Source: Epiperipatus broadwayi (taxonomy: Eukaryota > Onychophora > Udeonychophora > Euonychophora > Peripatidae). From it: a stretch of DNA of 64,000 bases. Numbering within the stretch: the stretch's first letter is position 1; each line of letters opens with the position of its first letter. Positions 63,501-64,000 of this stretch are shown one piece after another. The notes under the pieces are model-generated. The model was not told where the DNA came from, ran no database searches, and saw nothing but the letters and a program-made list of their open reading frames with translations. A program made the translations under genes and the position numbers. The stretch lies in the NCBI GenBank assembly GCA_028023455.1, contig JAQFVV010000023.1:310001-374000 (forward strand), given 5' to 3'.

Positions 63501-64000
63501 CAGAGAGTGCATGAGAGGATTTTGGCATTAACCACTTCGGCAGATAAGTTTGTTCTCTCACCTAAGACTTAATGGGATTTATGATTTCTTCCAACCAGCA
63601 ATTTATCTAAACAAATTCCACTTTCTTTTAATTTGAGATTTTAAAAGTAATGATCTTAAATGGAAGTCAATAAACAGTGAAAATCAAGCTTTCTCTAAAA
63701 CCTGGTAAAACATCAGGATATAATAGAGATGCCATATGCCTTAAAACACTCATAAGAAGTCAAATAATGAGACTTTTAAAGTTTATTCCGATAAGCAAAG
63801 ACAAAAGATTATGATATTACGTAATTTGAAATAGAAAACAAAATCTCTACGGTTTAAGAAAACCAGAACAATATAAACAATAAATCACTAGCCAAAAGAT
63901 TTATCATCTGCAGTTAATGCAGACACATTAATTAAACTAATTTCAACTAAAATAGGAACACGTGAGTTAACAAAAAAATGAATAGTATCTGCCAAAGCTT
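60510..64000. other. Non-coding DNA, nothing firmly recognised
   Basis: No gene is called. GC-richer spots lie at 61255-61330 and 63210-63590. The second contains a minus-strand open patch reading NLSAEVVNAKILSCTL near 63500-63550 that looks coding-like but has no splice-site support and no family match. The + strand is rich in C over 62300-62650. The ORF at 62640-62966 (+) is low complexity. Confidence 0.35.

Noticed and set aside
1-64000. CRISPR arrays, prokaryotic operons, phage or plasmid features
   Set aside because: Nothing of the kind is present; the transposon content, splice signals and A-tailed retroposons indicate an animal nuclear genome.

Overview
The window is AT-rich animal nuclear DNA, roughly three-quarters A+T by eye, full of A/T runs and short microsatellites. 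There are no prokaryotic signals: no operons, no ribosome binding sites and no long intact ORFs. Instead it holds a Ty3/Gypsy LTR retrotransposon, at least three kinds of non-LTR retrotransposon (LINE), a hAT-type DNA transposon, a tRNA-derived SINE, foldback repeats, a fragment of a p21-activated kinase gene and a few spliced-looking exons. This suggests a repeat-rich invertebrate such as a mollusc, chelicerate, insect or flatworm. I cannot place it more precisely from sequence alone.

Layout. From 1 to 14 kb it is mostly featureless AT-rich DNA, with a 5'-truncated SINE (6.5 kb), a dispersed repeat called family A here (7.06-7.38 kb) and an old interrupted duplication (9.2-11.6 kb). From 14 to 18 kb there is a 571-bp hAT element carrying a transposase tail, then a very decayed minus-strand LINE in which endonuclease and reverse transcriptase motifs are still readable. 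At 19.9-22.1 kb lies a ~300-bp tandem array, called family B here, that reverses direction in its middle. A PAK kinase pseudogene (22.9-23.2 kb) and a LINE RT fragment (24.2-24.7 kb) follow. Family A copies in both orientations occupy 24.76-25.79 kb. A SINE with perfect 16-bp target-site duplications is at 28.9 kb and a LINE 3' end at 29.4-30.1 kb.

From 30.4 to about 35.4 kb is the best candidate for a real host gene, on the minus strand. It has a phase-compatible pair of exons, a Ser/Asp/Glu/Lys-rich C-terminus and an AATAAA signal. It is unidentified. At 36.7-37.1 kb there are more family B units and at 38.0-38.6 kb a second copy of the 29.4-kb LINE. From about 40.5 to 45 kb the + strand is richer in G than C, opposite to the left part. 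Inside that stretch is a nearly perfect 356-bp palindrome (43.55-43.91 kb). A LINE remnant lies at 44.6-45.2 kb. A complete Gypsy element with both LTRs and a 5-bp target-site duplication fills 46.04-52.92 kb and carries a 1,825-bp internal tandem duplication. A LINE with 5' leader, endonuclease and RT lies at 53.5-56.97 kb and is broken by 91-bp and 187-bp tandem duplications. The right end (57-64 kb) holds a ~330-bp hairpin form of family A (59.5 kb), a possible MITE (60.2 kb) and otherwise unrecognised DNA.

No set of genes here forms a pathway. The content is a host-gene 3' end among transposon debris. The unusual theme is repeated local tandem duplication and inversion (Gypsy, LINE, family B, the 43.7-kb palindrome, the 59.6-kb hairpin). 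This could be genuine genome biology or partly an assembly effect.
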